From assembly GCA_963825555.1 (NCBI GenBank), contig CAWGTZ010000004.1, forward strand, positions 121,233-185,232: a DNA stretch of 64,000 nt. Direction: 5' to 3'. The position numbers and the translations under genes are program-made. The notes beneath the pieces are model-generated. The model had not been told where the DNA came from. It did not search any database and was given only the letters and a program-made list of their open reading frames with translations. The DNA comes from JAGVSR01 sp963825555. Lineage in GTDB: Bacteria > Pseudomonadota > Alphaproteobacteria > Rhizobiales > Hyphomicrobiaceae. This document shows positions 1 through 9,057 of the stretch, in pieces (positions within the stretch are counted from its first letter, which is position 1; each line of letters starts with the position of its first letter).

Positions 1-168
1 CGTCCCATCCGGATTGGTGTCCCGGGTGCCCTCCATGACCCACCAGCGATCCTGGTAGTAGCCGTAGTCGAGCGGATCTTGCTGGTAGACGAGCATGAGA
101 TGGTCGGCGCGGAGCTTTCCGAGGTTCATCGCTTGAATGGGGACGCGTTCAATACGGATGTTGCCCAT
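1..168 (-). CDS. hypothetical protein, 3' part cut by window edge
   Basis: Reading leftwards from an ATG at 166-168, the frame stays open for 56 codons and runs off the window. A purine-rich GGAA lies about 10 bases upstream of this ATG. The visible N-terminus has no signal peptide. It contains an aromatic-rich stretch (YYQDRWWVMEG, roughly residues 37-47) that suggests a folded beta-rich domain. I do not recognise the family. The start is supported by the open frame and the weak ribosome-binding site only. Confidence 0.55.
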   Translation of the reverse strand, partial: MGNIRIERVPIQAMNLGKLRADHLMLVYQQDPLDYGYYQDRWWVMEGTRDTNPDGT

Positions 169-544
169 GGGAAGTTCCTATGGATTGAGGAAAGCTGTCG
201 GCGGTGGAGACGGGAAAGGAGAGCATGGGGGACTATGACGCGCTGCGTGCGCGGAGCGCTGGCCCGGACGCCGCCTGCCGAAGCCAAGCATGACGCAAAT
301 TTCCGAACTCGCTCGAACGCGCACGCGACCGATCCTCGACCCGTAGCCCCGCGGATTTCGGCGGAAGGCTCTTGGTTTACCATCCTAGATTGCATTTAGG
401 CACAATTAGAAGTGGCAGTCTATATGGTTTGTGTACGGCTTTTAACTAGATTGAAATCTTGAAGCGCAACCGTCAATGGTCAGCATACGAATCGTCTTGC
501 CGAAGGGTTAACGCTGTCAGCAGGTGCAGACTGGGTCGCCGGGG
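169..544. other. intergenic region, no gene seen
   Basis: This stretch is more AT-rich than its surroundings around 380-480. It probably carries the promoter of the leftward gene at the window edge and the 3' end of the GNAT transcript. No convincing reading frame, repeat or strong hairpin was seen. Confidence 0.4.
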
Positions 545-1033
545 CTAATCTCTAGCGGTTTTGGTGAGCATAACAGCGGCGGTGATCTCGCCTGTGCGCA
601 GGATCCGGTTCGTCAACCGGGTGGGGCGGAACCCCAGCCGGATCAGCGCTGGGAGGGCGTCCACGGGCGCCGTCATGTGGAGATGGCGGCAACCGACGGC
701 GCGCATGTCCTCCTCGACAGCAGCGAGCAAGCGTCGACCGAAACCCGCCGCCTGGAATCTACCGTCAACGACGAAGCGATCCAGGCTGGCCGAGCGCGAG
801 GCTTTGATGTCGCTTTGGCAGGACCAGCGAGCCGCGGCCACTGGCCGGTCGCCCCACTCCAGAATGACTGTGTAATCCGACTGTGTGGCACCCTCCGCCG
901 CACTGCTGCCTACGGATGACAAGTCGTGTTCATGCTGACGGAACACCATGTCGATGGCTTCTTCAAACAAGTCCAGGGCCTGAGAGTCCTCAGACGTTGC
1001 GGGCCTGATGCGAACGACGGTTGCAACGCACAT
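545..1033 (-). CDS. GNAT-family N-acetyltransferase
   Basis: A single GNAT (acetyl-CoA-dependent N-acetyltransferase) domain fills the 162-residue protein. The N-terminal strand VVRIRPATSEDSQAL is typical of the fold. The acetyl-CoA pyrophosphate loop is seen as GFGRRLLAA (Q/R-x-x-G-x-G/A type). It is followed by the conserved strand-helix ending in LIRLGFRPT. I chose the ATG at 1031-1033 because GAGGGAG lies 5-8 bases upstream and because the fold begins directly after it; the frame is open 12 codons further upstream. The substrate cannot be predicted, and no neighbour suggests one. Confidence 0.82.
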   Translation of the reverse strand: MCVATVVRIRPATSEDSQALDLFEEAIDMVFRQHEHDLSSVGSSAAEGATQSDYTVILEWGDRPVAAARWSCQSDIKASRSASLDRFVVDGRFQAAGFGRRLLAAVEEDMRAVGCRHLHMTAPVDALPALIRLGFRPTRLTNRILRTGEITAAVMLTKTARD

Positions 1034-1211
1034 AGGGCTCCCTCGAGCATGACATGAGAGAAACACCATGCGGGAAAAACGACCTTCCCGCTGTTCTCCA
1101 TGGAACAGGTGCGTGCATTAGGCGGTAATCTTAGGAAGTGTGGTGGTGACACCGGGCGCATGCCGTGGCCCAGCAAGAAATAATACGAGCGAAGACCAGG
1201 GGAGTGACGAG

Positions 1212-1676
1212 ATGGACAGCCAAATGGAAGGCACATCGCTGAAGGCGCTGATTTTTGGATTTATCGCTGGAGCGATTGCAACTCTGACCGTGCACGAACT
1301 CATCAAGAGCGCCTTCTTCGATGCCGGTGTCATCCCGCTGCCACCATGGAACATGGACGCGATCGATACCGGGCCGTTTGCGGGTGTGTTGCCCAAGATC
1401 GCGAGCGCAACTTTCTGGGGTGGTGTGTGGGGATCAATCCTCGCAATGATCTTCGGCAATGCGCCGACGGGTTCGATGACGCTACGCGGTTTGGCCTTCG
1501 GGATCACGGGGCCGGCGCTGATCGGCGTGTTTCTCCTCGTGCCGTTACTCAAGGGCGGCGAGCCGTTTCTCGGCGGTAACGTGCCTGCCATGGGTGCGGT
1601 GCTGTGCATCCTCGCCGGATGGGGTGTGGTAACGGCTTGGCTCTATGGACTGTTCAGCTACGGCCGCTTACCCTGA
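1212..1676 (+). CDS. small integral membrane protein, unknown function
   Basis: The 154-residue protein has about four hydrophobic segments (roughly residues 12-30, 60-85, 95-115 and 128-150). They are separated by short polar loops containing Pro/Trp (LPPWNMD) and a Gly-rich turn. The start at 1212 is preceded by GGGGAG with an 8-base gap, better than the upstream in-frame alternative at 1140. It resembles unnamed inner-membrane proteins of Hyphomicrobiales, but I cannot give a function. It stands alone between two leftward genes and ends 15 bases before the convergent hydrolase. Confidence 0.7.
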   Translation: MDSQMEGTSLKALIFGFIAGAIATLTVHELIKSAFFDAGVIPLPPWNMDAIDTGPFAGVLPKIASATFWGGVWGSILAMIFGNAPTGSMTLRGLAFGITGPALIGVFLLVPLLKGGEPFLGGNVPAMGAVLCILAGWGVVTAWLYGLFSYGRLP

Positions 1677-1691
1677 ATACAATATATTCGC

Positions 1692-2750
1692 TCAGAACGA
1701 CGACAGCACCTCGACGATATAAGCGTGCACAACGCCGGGCGCTTCGATGTGCGGTGAGTGGCCAAGTTCGGGCCACGTTTTGAGCCGTGCGCCGCTTTTG
1801 AAGCGTGCAGCTGCTTGGCGCGCAAGCTCGGGGTAATTCCCGAGTGTGGCCGCTATGTCGGGTGCGACGCGATCGCGGCCGATCGCAGTCGTATCCTTCT
1901 CGCCGATGAGCAATGCGACGGGCGCACGGACGCTCTCAAGTTCGTGGATCACGGGATCGGAAAAGATCATGCGCGAGGTCTTGGCCTGCGCCCAGGCCAC
2001 AGTTTCCGCGCCGGGACCTTCATACATTGACGCGAGCATCCTTACCCAGCGGTCGTAGTCAGGCTGCCATTTTCCATCGTAGTAGACTTTGCTCTGATAA
2101 GCCTTGATACGCGCGGCATCGGTTTTTCGTTCGGTGGCGAACAATTCGTCCAGCGTGCGTTCCGGAACACCCTTCGCGCGCCAGTCTTCGAGTCCAATTG
2201 GATTGATGAGAACCAGACCTCCGATCTCGAGGGGAAAGCTCAGGGCCATGCGGACCGCAAGCATGCCGCCCATGGAATGGCCGATGAGAATGGGGTTCTC
2301 GATTCCGAGAATGCGAAGGAGGCCGTGTGTGTTGGCGGCCAGTTCGTGCAGGCCGTAGGTGTAGTCCCGCGGCTTGTCTGATTTGCAGAAACCGATCTGG
2401 TCGGGAACGATGGCCCGGTACCCGGCCTCCGTCACGGCTCGGATCACACCCTCCCAAGTCGCGCCGCAGAAGTTCTTGCCATGGAGGAGCACGACGGTCC
2501 TGCCGTTCGGTTTTGCCGGCGCGACGTCCATATAGGCCATTTTCAGGTCCATACCTTGCGCGCGGAACGTGTGCTGCGCGACCGGAAATGGATAGGGGAA
2601 GTTCGCGAGCAGGGGATCGGCGGCGGCGGGCAACGCCAAACCTGCAAGCGCCAGAAACCCCTGAGCTGTCAGCAACATGGCTCCGTGGAGGCCCAGAAAA
2701 AGCCTCGGGTGAGACCAACGGGATCGGGCGCTGGAGCAGGTTGGTGGCAT
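1692..2750 (-). CDS. alpha/beta-hydrolase, exported
   Basis: A canonical alpha/beta-hydrolase of 352 residues. It has an oxyanion-hole LLHG near residue 90 and a nucleophile elbow GHSMGG (Ser about 159). The acid is in IGEKD (Asp about 286) and the base in ELGHSPH (His about 331). A hydrophobic stretch ending in LALPAAADP (residues 26-45) looks like a signal peptide, so the enzyme is probably periplasmic or secreted. The start is uncertain: ATG at 2750 or ATG at 2678, the latter giving a compact signal peptide. The ester or amide substrate is unknown. It is encoded alone, convergent with the membrane protein at 1212. Confidence 0.85.
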   Translation of the reverse strand: MPPTCSSARSRWSHPRLFLGLHGAMLLTAQGFLALAGLALPAAADPLLANFPYPFPVAQHTFRAQGMDLKMAYMDVAPAKPNGRTVVLLHGKNFCGATWEGVIRAVTEAGYRAIVPDQIGFCKSDKPRDYTYGLHELAANTHGLLRILGIENPILIGHSMGGMLAVRMALSFPLEIGGLVLINPIGLEDWRAKGVPERTLDELFATERKTDAARIKAYQSKVYYDGKWQPDYDRWVRMLASMYEGPGAETVAWAQAKTSRMIFSDPVIHELESVRAPVALLIGEKDTTAIGRDRVAPDIAATLGNYPELARQAAARFKSGARLKTWPELGHSPHIEAPGVVHAYIVEVLSSF

Positions 2751-2960
2751 GGGCTGTAAACCTTTCGTCAACCAATATAGGGTTCTATGACACAACCTCA
2801 GATTGTATTGCGCGATTATCGCTAATTCTGAGGGAAAAATTGCTCAATTCCACGCGCCCGAATGCGGAATGTGTTGGGAGGTGGACCTGTATGAGGAGTG
2901 CGTCCCGGCACGGCTGCGCGTGGCGAGGATGTGTCCGCTTCGAACCGTCATAGGATGATC

Positions 2961-3701
2961 ATGTCTCCGTCCCATCCATCTTTCAGTGCCACTGCTGCTG
3001 AGATTGGCGATCTGTCCGACCGCGGGGTCCGCTATACCGTCGATGAGGTCTATCTCACGGGCAAGAGCTTTTCGTTCCGAGCCCGCCAGCGCCGCTTCCG
3101 CCATATCCGGGCGCTCATCGAGGACATTATCCGCCGGAAGGGTTCGTGCCGTATCGCCGACATTGGCGGGACCGAATACTATTGGCGTATAGCCGGGGAC
3201 TTCATCAATCAGGCCAACGTCGAGATCCATCTGATGAATCTCGAGGCGGTTCCTGTGCACGGTGCCAAGTTCGTCAGTCACGCGGCCGATGCCTGCGCGC
3301 TCGATTGTTTTGAGAACAATTCCTTCGATCTGGTGCACTCCAACTCTGTCATCGAACATGTCGGCAACTGGAGCAACATGAAGCTCATGGCCGGGCATGT
3401 GCGCCGTCTGGCGCCTGTGTACTACGTGCAGACGCCCAACTTTTGGTTCCCCTATGAGCCGCATTTCCGCTTCCCGCTCTTCCAGTTCCTGCCCGAACAG
3501 GTGCGAGGGCGGATGCTGACGACCTTCAGTCTCGGTTTTGGCGGCAAGCGCTCAAGCCTCGACGAGGCGATGCTGAGCGTGCAGTCTGCATCGTTGATCG
3601 ACGCGCGGCAGATGCGCGAACTCTTCCCGGATGCGGAAATACACCGCGAACGGATTGGGCCCCTGACCAAATCACTGATGGCGATCCGAGCTTCGCATTA
3701 G
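2961..3701 (+). CDS. class I SAM-dependent methyltransferase-like protein
   Basis: The 246-residue protein has a Rossmann-type methyltransferase layout. Strand 1 is RIADIGGTEYYW, a variant glycine motif I. An acidic end of strand 2 follows in MNLEA. The post-motif region FDLVHSNSVIEHV matches the D-x-V-x-x-x-x-V-x-E-H-V signature of ubiE/ubiG-like enzymes. Motif I is degenerate (GGT rather than GxGxG), so SAM binding is likely but not certain. The start at 2961 has AGGA five bases upstream; an ATG two codons earlier is possible. It overlaps the convergent gene at 3698 by 4 bases. The substrate is unknown. Confidence 0.75.
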   Translation: MSPSHPSFSATAAEIGDLSDRGVRYTVDEVYLTGKSFSFRARQRRFRHIRALIEDIIRRKGSCRIADIGGTEYYWRIAGDFINQANVEIHLMNLEAVPVHGAKFVSHAADACALDCFENNSFDLVHSNSVIEHVGNWSNMKLMAGHVRRLAPVYYVQTPNFWFPYEPHFRFPLFQFLPEQVRGRMLTTFSLGFGGKRSSLDEAMLSVQSASLIDARQMRELFPDAEIHRERIGPLTKSLMAIRASH

Positions 3702-5020
3702 GGGCGGCGGTATCCCCAGCCGATTGCAAGATGCTCCGCCACGCCCGCGATGACGCCGCGGTCGCGCATATAGGCGTTATGGTAAAGCGCATCGCTCAGA
3801 CGCTTCCACATCAAGTCTGGATCTCCGATTCCGCCTTCGCCTGCATCGCTCCCGACGACGCCGTCATAGAGTTTCTGGGCGGCAAGAAATACTGCGCTGT
3901 CGTCAATACCGCCAAGATTGAGGGCATCGATGCGGGCCTCGCGCGCATCGGGCGCGTAGGGCGGCACGCGCGAAACACTCGTCAGGTTGAATGCGGCGTC
4001 GCCACCGTAGGCCGCGCCGACGACTCCGCCGTGAATTAGAAGATTGGCCGCGCGAGCATAAAGCCACGCACCGCCAATCTTGGAGAAAAGGCGGACCAGT
4101 CCGTAAATCGCTCCGAAGACGACGGGGAACAGCAGGATGAACGTAAAATCCACCGCGGTTGCGAAGCCATAGTTCCCGGCCTTCACCTTGGCTATGATCG
4201 GTTCTAGGAAGTAGGGCGCGTGCCAGCCGAACAGTCCCAAAGTACCCAGGACGCCTGCGAGAGAGGCGAAGGCCGTGAGTGATCGTTCTGCGTTTGCGAG
4301 CGTCACGTAGCGCGGCTGAAGCTGCGCAGCCGCCTCAAGCAGTCGCATCGCTTCGTCGCGCGGACTGTGGAGAACGAGCCATCGGCGGCTGTTGAAGGTG
4401 CGCGAAATCGCGCGTTCTGCACGCCTACGATGCAAGAGTTTTCGCAAACCCGCACGCAGGCTTGCGACGCCGATGAGCGCGAGTGCGCCGAAGAAGATCA
4501 CACCTTCCACCTTCTTATTCGTTTCGGAATCGAGGACCGCAACGATATAGCCGATCATAATAGGCGTAATGACGAGCCCGAGGAGAACCTGAAAAAGGGC
4601 GATAATCCAGGGTACCGTCTTGAGTTTTCGGGTAAAGAATGGAGTGCCGAACGAGACGACGCTGCTAGGTCCGCTGGTCGCCGTGCCATGGGCAAGTCCC
4701 TCCATCACGATATTGCCGCCATGGCTGTGGCCGAGGACAGCGAAGGGTCGACCGGAGGCAGCAAAATCTTTCAGCTTTTTGGCAAGCTCACGCGCGGCGG
4801 CCAGGCGGTCTGCGTCCGAATTAGCACCCGACCAATGGTGGGGGACGATCTCGGCCGAGGTAATGCCGCGCGCCGCCAGTTCGTAGGACAAAGTCTCGGC
4901 GAAGGGCGACGTCTTCTGCCACCATAGTTCGCCTGAATCGGCGGGGTGTGCATCGTTGGTTCCATGAACCGTGACGATCGCGGGCTGGTCTGCGCCCGCC
5001 CGCTCGCTGTTCGTATCCAT
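3698..5020 (-). CDS. membrane-anchored alpha/beta-hydrolase (lipase-like)
   Basis: The N-terminal 130 residues form a hydrolase core with VTVHGTND near residue 17 and a nucleophile motif VLGHSHGG (Ser about 99). Several hydrophobic segments follow (about 137-160, 172-190, 255-275, 298-320). A basic loop RKLLHRRRAERA lies between the second and third. The catalytic core appears to lack an obvious targeting sequence, so it probably faces the cytoplasm (inference). A C-terminal soluble region of about 100 residues carries DALYHNAYM. The acid and base residues cannot be placed with confidence. The arrangement is reminiscent of bacterial lipase-like proteins with transmembrane inserts; function unknown. 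Confidence 0.7.
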   Translation of the reverse strand: MDTNSERAGADQPAIVTVHGTNDAHPADSGELWWQKTSPFAETLSYELAARGITSAEIVPHHWSGANSDADRLAAARELAKKLKDFAASGRPFAVLGHSHGGNIVMEGLAHGTATSGPSSVVSFGTPFFTRKLKTVPWIIALFQVLLGLVITPIMIGYIVAVLDSETNKKVEGVIFFGALALIGVASLRAGLRKLLHRRRAERAISRTFNSRRWLVLHSPRDEAMRLLEAAAQLQPRYVTLANAERSLTAFASLAGVLGTLGLFGWHAPYFLEPIIAKVKAGNYGFATAVDFTFILLFPVVFGAIYGLVRLFSKIGGAWLYARAANLLIHGGVVGAAYGGDAAFNLTSVSRVPPYAPDAREARIDALNLGGIDDSAVFLAAQKLYDGVVGSDAGEGGIGDPDLMWKRLSDALYHNAYMRDRGVIAGVAEHLAIGWGYRRP

Positions 5021-5114
5021 GTTTCCCGATCCCGTCCGTCTGTTCCCTTTGACGTAACAGGACAGACGGGTTCGTCAATGGATCAGGAGGCCTTTCGGCC
5101 CAGGCTATAGACCG

Positions 5115-5645
5115 TCAGCGGGCCTGCTTCAGGAAAGCCAGAAGCGTGGCCCCCTCTACGATGAGGTTGACACCCACGAGAACGCCGAAAGCCCATTTGG
5201 CGGAGAAGGGGAAGCTTGAGTAGAGCATTGCGGCCACGAGGATCGACAGGAGACCGCTCAAGACCAAAAACCAGCGGCCAGCCGGCACTTTGAATGCCCA
5301 AAACAGTTTGGCAATGCCAGCCATAAACATTGCGGCGATACAAAAGAGTGTCACGGTGGCGAGCCCGATGAGCGGATGGGCGAATATGAAAAGTCCGCCG
5401 ATGATGCTGACGAGCGCCAAGAGCAAAAGGCCGATCGTGCCAGTCCAACGCTGAGCGCGGAAAGCGGCAAAGGCCTCGAGCACACCCGATATGAGGAAGT
5501 TCGCGCCGAGCACAAGAGTGGCTGCGATGCCTGCATAGAACGGTGAAAGAAGCGCCACGATACCAAGGCCAAGCGCAACGAAGGCCGCCACCTTCAACGG
5601 CCACTTGTCGTCTTCTGAGAGAATTGTCTGATCAGTCATAGCCAT
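5115..5645 (-). CDS. HdeD family (DUF308) membrane protein
   Basis: The 176-residue protein has six hydrophobic helices with Gly/Ala-rich segments. The pattern (ALGLGIVALLSPFYAG, then GANFLISGVLEAFAAF) is typical of HdeD/DUF308 proteins, whose enterobacterial prototype is linked to acid resistance. AGGAG lies six bases before the ATG at 5643-5645. It starts 42 bases downstream of the phosphoesterase gene on the same strand, so the two are probably co-transcribed. The phosphoesterase itself begins with a DUF308-like membrane region, which suggests a shared role in membrane stress (inference). Confidence 0.85.
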   Translation of the reverse strand: MAMTDQTILSEDDKWPLKVAAFVALGLGIVALLSPFYAGIAATLVLGANFLISGVLEAFAAFRAQRWTGTIGLLLLALVSIIGGLFIFAHPLIGLATVTLFCIAAMFMAGIAKLFWAFKVPAGRWFLVLSGLLSILVAAMLYSSFPFSAKWAFGVLVGVNLIVEGATLLAFLKQAR

Positions 5646-5687
5646 CGGAGGCTCCTGTTGAAAATGTGTGGGAATGAGTGAACCCGA

Positions 5688-8060
5688 TTATGATCCTGAA
5701 TCTCCCATTTCAATAACGTATTCAACAAAGTCACTCGCTCTTGCTTGAGGCGTATCCGGAATGTCCGCAGCATGCATGTCTTGCCAGCGGAGGGGGCCGT
5801 TCGCGCCATGGAGAGCAAGCACGACGCGGCCTTTGGAGCGTTCTACCCGTACTTCCATGAAGCTCTGGAAAAACGGAGCCTGATTGAAATCGAACATGGC
5901 CGACAGCATCTCCACGGAAACCGGCCACGCCCCAAACCGTTTTACCCACTGCCAAAGAGGTTGCTTCCAGGTCGGTGTCTCGGCATCAAGCTTGTTCCGC
6001 ACGGCGTCGGGAGGCGGATAAAATTCCCAAGAAGTCGTGGCAGGTTTCTGCGGCCAGTCCAATGCGCCGCCAATGCTGAGATAAGCTCCTCCGCCTCCGT
6101 TCACGAAATGATGGATTGGGGAGCGTGCGTTCTTCGACGCGGGGAGATAGTGCTCGAAGGCATGCGTGTCGCCGGCCATCAGAACGCGAACGCCTGCCGA
6201 TTCCAGCTTCTCGTACAGTGCCGCAAACTCAGGGTCACCGACGCTCGTATCTTTGCCGCCCGCATACTTCGGATGGCCGAGTATGGCTATCGTGAACTTT
6301 CCTTTTGATCGTGCGAGCGACCTGTCGAGCCAGTTCTGCTGTTGTTCGTCCAGAGTGCGCCGGATGCCTGTGTCTATCGCGATCAGGGCGAAATCGCTTG
6401 TCTGGATATCGAAAAACGGTCCGTGCTGCCGAGCCGCATCGATCCCATAATTGCGGCGCAGATCTTCCGCCCGCTTCAGTAAATTCTCGATCCGAAGGGT
6501 ATTGGTGCTTGTCAAATGCAGATCGGAAGCGACGCGTGCCTCTAGCGCGGCCCGGGCGGCTTCGGGCTCCAGGAAATTTGCATTGAATCCTTCGAGCGCG
6601 TCGAACCAGTCATGATTTCCAGGGATTGCGTAAATCGGCTTTTTCCAGCCCTTGTAGGGCATGAAGAAGTTTCGTTCATAGTCCACCATAGCGCCGGCTG
6701 GATAAATCACGTCCGAGGAGATGATCAGGAACTTTACTAAGTCCTGGCGTCCCAGATCCAGGTAGCGTTCGACGAGGGCGTATTGCGAGCCGTCACCTTC
6801 ACCGGGGTCGCCAATGACAAGGAAGCTGAAGTCTCCGCTCTCGATACCCGGCGGCGAGACGCGAAACAAATCCTCGCGCTCACCTTTGTAGGCAGCTGTG
6901 ACAGCTTTGACCATGTCGGCGCGCCAGCGGTCGACGCGAAGTTCGGTGATCTTCTGGTAGAAGCCACTCGCCCAGCTCTCCGTATTGAAATACCAGCTGA
7001 AGCCCCAGATCGGGTTGACCGCGGCAAGCAGAACGGCCAGCGGCAGTCCGAGGCGAAGTGCGAGAGCCGCGCTGGATGGTAGCGACGCGCGCGCGCTCAC
7101 GAGCGCCGATGAGAATGCGTATCGACCATCCGTCCACTGTCTGATGATCCAGCGCGGTAGCATTTGAAGATCGGAATCGGCTCCGGAAAAACGTAAGCGC
7201 CAGGCGGAGCGTTCGATGGGACGGCTGAGCCAGCGCCATAACAAGCGCAGCGGCAGTACGAGCAAGCCACCAAGCGCGATGGCCATAAAGGCGTCTCCGA
7301 GTGTGGCCACGAGGGGGGAGACGAGCCCAAGCCATGTCTGGGTCGACTGCATGCGGCTCAGGTGAATGACGAACAGAACGAGACCGCATATCAGGAGCCA
7401 ATAGAATTCAGTTTGTCGGATGGTGGGCGCGCTTGCAGCAAGGCGATCATTGGTGGCAGCAAACAAATCCTGGGGGCCAAGAGCGATCTTTGAGTCTGGA
7501 TGCCTATCGAGGGGAGGTGCGCCTGCGGCTTCGGTCGTGACTTGTGCCTGAGACGAAAGCAGGAGGTTCCATCCAGTCGCAATCGTGTAGCCGCCGATGA
7601 CAACGCCCATTGCGATGTCAACACCGAGCTTGCGCCAGAGAAGCCAGCCGCAGAACGCCAGAAAGAGGCTTGCGGCGCCGTTGACCAAAGTCACGATGCG
7701 CGGCGCCTGGGTCGAATAACCCAGAGCTATTTGTCCAAGCTTCAATAGCCCATCGGCAACGACAAGTGCCAGAAGAATACCCACGACTCCGGACGCGACG
7801 AGTGACGGGCTTATATACAGTACAAGAGCGGCCGCGAGGGCCAATGCGCTGGTGGCATAGGCGCCGGGCCGCGTGCGATTATCAGGCGTCGAGACCGTCG
7901 CGTAGAGATTGGCGATTCCGATGGCCAATGGGAACAGGCTGAGAATTTGCAGTGACCACGTCCCTGTAGCGAGTGGTGCTGCCAGCGCTACGGCTCCTAT
8001 CGCCATAAGCCCGGCCCCAATAGTCATGCGCGACAGGCGCGGCCGCCACTGCATGGTCAA
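5688..8060 (-). CDS. HdeD-like membrane domain fused to calcineurin-like phosphoesterase
   Basis: A 790-residue two-part protein. Residues 10-170 contain six hydrophobic helices resembling the DUF308/HdeD repeat. Residues 218-360 hold further membrane segments and a basic linker. From about residue 412 a metallophosphoesterase domain begins: VIGDPGEGD (415-423, metal ligand), SSDVIYP (449-454), GNHD (481-484), GHPKY (595-599) and GDTHAFEH (630-637). These supply most expected metal and catalytic residues, although the second block reads S-S-D where the family usually has G-D. The substrate is unknown. The gene leads a probable two-gene operon with the HdeD gene at 5115. The catalytic domain could face either side of the membrane. 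Confidence 0.85.
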   Translation of the reverse strand: MTMQWRPRLSRMTIGAGLMAIGAVALAAPLATGTWSLQILSLFPLAIGIANLYATVSTPDNRTRPGAYATSALALAAALVLYISPSLVASGVVGILLALVVADGLLKLGQIALGYSTQAPRIVTLVNGAASLFLAFCGWLLWRKLGVDIAMGVVIGGYTIATGWNLLLSSQAQVTTEAAGAPPLDRHPDSKIALGPQDLFAATNDRLAASAPTIRQTEFYWLLICGLVLFVIHLSRMQSTQTWLGLVSPLVATLGDAFMAIALGGLLVLPLRLLWRWLSRPIERSAWRLRFSGADSDLQMLPRWIIRQWTDGRYAFSSALVSARASLPSSAALALRLGLPLAVLLAAVNPIWGFSWYFNTESWASGFYQKITELRVDRWRADMVKAVTAAYKGEREDLFRVSPPGIESGDFSFLVIGDPGEGDGSQYALVERYLDLGRQDLVKFLIISSDVIYPAGAMVDYERNFFMPYKGWKKPIYAIPGNHDWFDALEGFNANFLEPEAARAALEARVASDLHLTSTNTLRIENLLKRAEDLRRNYGIDAARQHGPFFDIQTSDFALIAIDTGIRRTLDEQQQNWLDRSLARSKGKFTIAILGHPKYAGGKDTSVGDPEFAALYEKLESAGVRVLMAGDTHAFEHYLPASKNARSPIHHFVNGGGGAYLSIGGALDWPQKPATTSWEFYPPPDAVRNKLDAETPTWKQPLWQWVKRFGAWPVSVEMLSAMFDFNQAPFFQSFMEVRVERSKGRVVLALHGANGPLRWQDMHAADIPDTPQARASDFVEYVIEMGDSGS

Positions 8061-8116
8061 GGTCTGCTCCCGTATACGGCTGTCACTTTTCTATCGAGCC
8101 AAACTGTAAGATCATC

Positions 8117-8740
8117 ATGATCCTGGCAACCCCCCGGCGGTCCGCCATGTCATCGAGAGGCTTTAATTGGGTTTACGTTTACATGGTCGCTGCCCTCGCG
8201 GTGTCGGGGATTGCGAGCGTGCAGGCGGAAGATATGGGCACATCCGACTCCGTTCTTGATGCATTGGAGATGAAGCTAGAACTGGGGCGCCACGAGCGGC
8301 TCCTTGCGGCACAGATGGGCAAGGGCGCCACGCTCGCACCGTTTGTGAGTGACGGCTGCAGCGGTGGGCTCTCCAGTGTATGGCGAATGGCATCCTCGAC
8401 TTTTCCCGCCCTGGCCAAGCGCCATGGCGAGCATCCGCCCTGGGAGAGCTGCTGTACGGCTCACGATCGGCTCTATCATGCCGGCGCACCGGCTGGGGCT
8501 GATGCCCGAACGAGTTTCGAGGCACGGCGTCGTGCCGACGAAGAGTTGGCTCAGTGTGTTCGCAGGATCGGTGAGGCGCGATCCGAGGCACTCTCCGCCG
8601 AGTATGGCCTGGAGCGGGAAGAGGTCACGCTCATCTACGCGGGCGTGGCAGATTTGATGTATCGGGCTGTCCGCCTCGGCGGAGCGCCCTGTACCGGGCT
8701 GTCGTGGCGCTGGGGCTTCGGCTGGCCCGATTGCGAGTGA
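8117..8740 (+). CDS. secreted phospholipase A2-like protein
   Basis: The 207-residue protein has a hydrophobic signal segment ending near VQAED (residues 19-39). The core has the layout of phospholipase A2 enzymes: a calcium-loop-like FVSDGCSGG (77-84), then a double-Cys catalytic helix CCTAHD (112-117; His 116/Asp 117), then R-x-x-AD-x-x-L-x-x-CV (138-148, with Asp 141 as a candidate second acidic residue). Six or more Cys residues could form disulfides. If active it would hydrolyse sn-2 ester bonds of phospholipids. The start is uncertain (8117 or 8147), as neither has a strong ribosome-binding site. It diverges from the phosphoesterase gene at 5688-8060, 56 bases apart. Confidence 0.7.
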   Translation: MILATPRRSAMSSRGFNWVYVYMVAALAVSGIASVQAEDMGTSDSVLDALEMKLELGRHERLLAAQMGKGATLAPFVSDGCSGGLSSVWRMASSTFPALAKRHGEHPPWESCCTAHDRLYHAGAPAGADARTSFEARRRADEELAQCVRRIGEARSEALSAEYGLEREEVTLIYAGVADLMYRAVRLGGAPCTGLSWRWGFGWPDCE

Positions 8741-9057
8741 TGGAGAGCGAGCCACACCCCTGGCCTTCAATATCTGGAGCTCCGTGAGCTTCGACGGGAC
8801 GATCGTGAATGTCGCGAGGCACCAGTGGAGGGAGGGTCGGAGTTCCCGGAGTCCCGGCTTCCCAGCGTTCAATAAGGCTGCTAACGCCGCTTAACCCATC
8901 GACCGCGCAGGCACTGCTCGACAACAATAGACATTCCAAATCATAGAAATTCTGTCCCATTGATCGGCTGGGGCTTGCCAATGCGGGTACCAGGTGCAAG
9001 TCTTCCGTGATGACCCTTTGATCTCGTTCCTTCAGTTGCGTAGCCGGTCGGATTAAG
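8741..9057. other. intergenic region, nothing recognised
   Basis: About 317 bases between two rightward secreted-protein genes. No convincing frame, strong hairpin with a T-run, or repeat was seen. The promoter of the gene at 9058 probably lies here. Confidence 0.4.
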
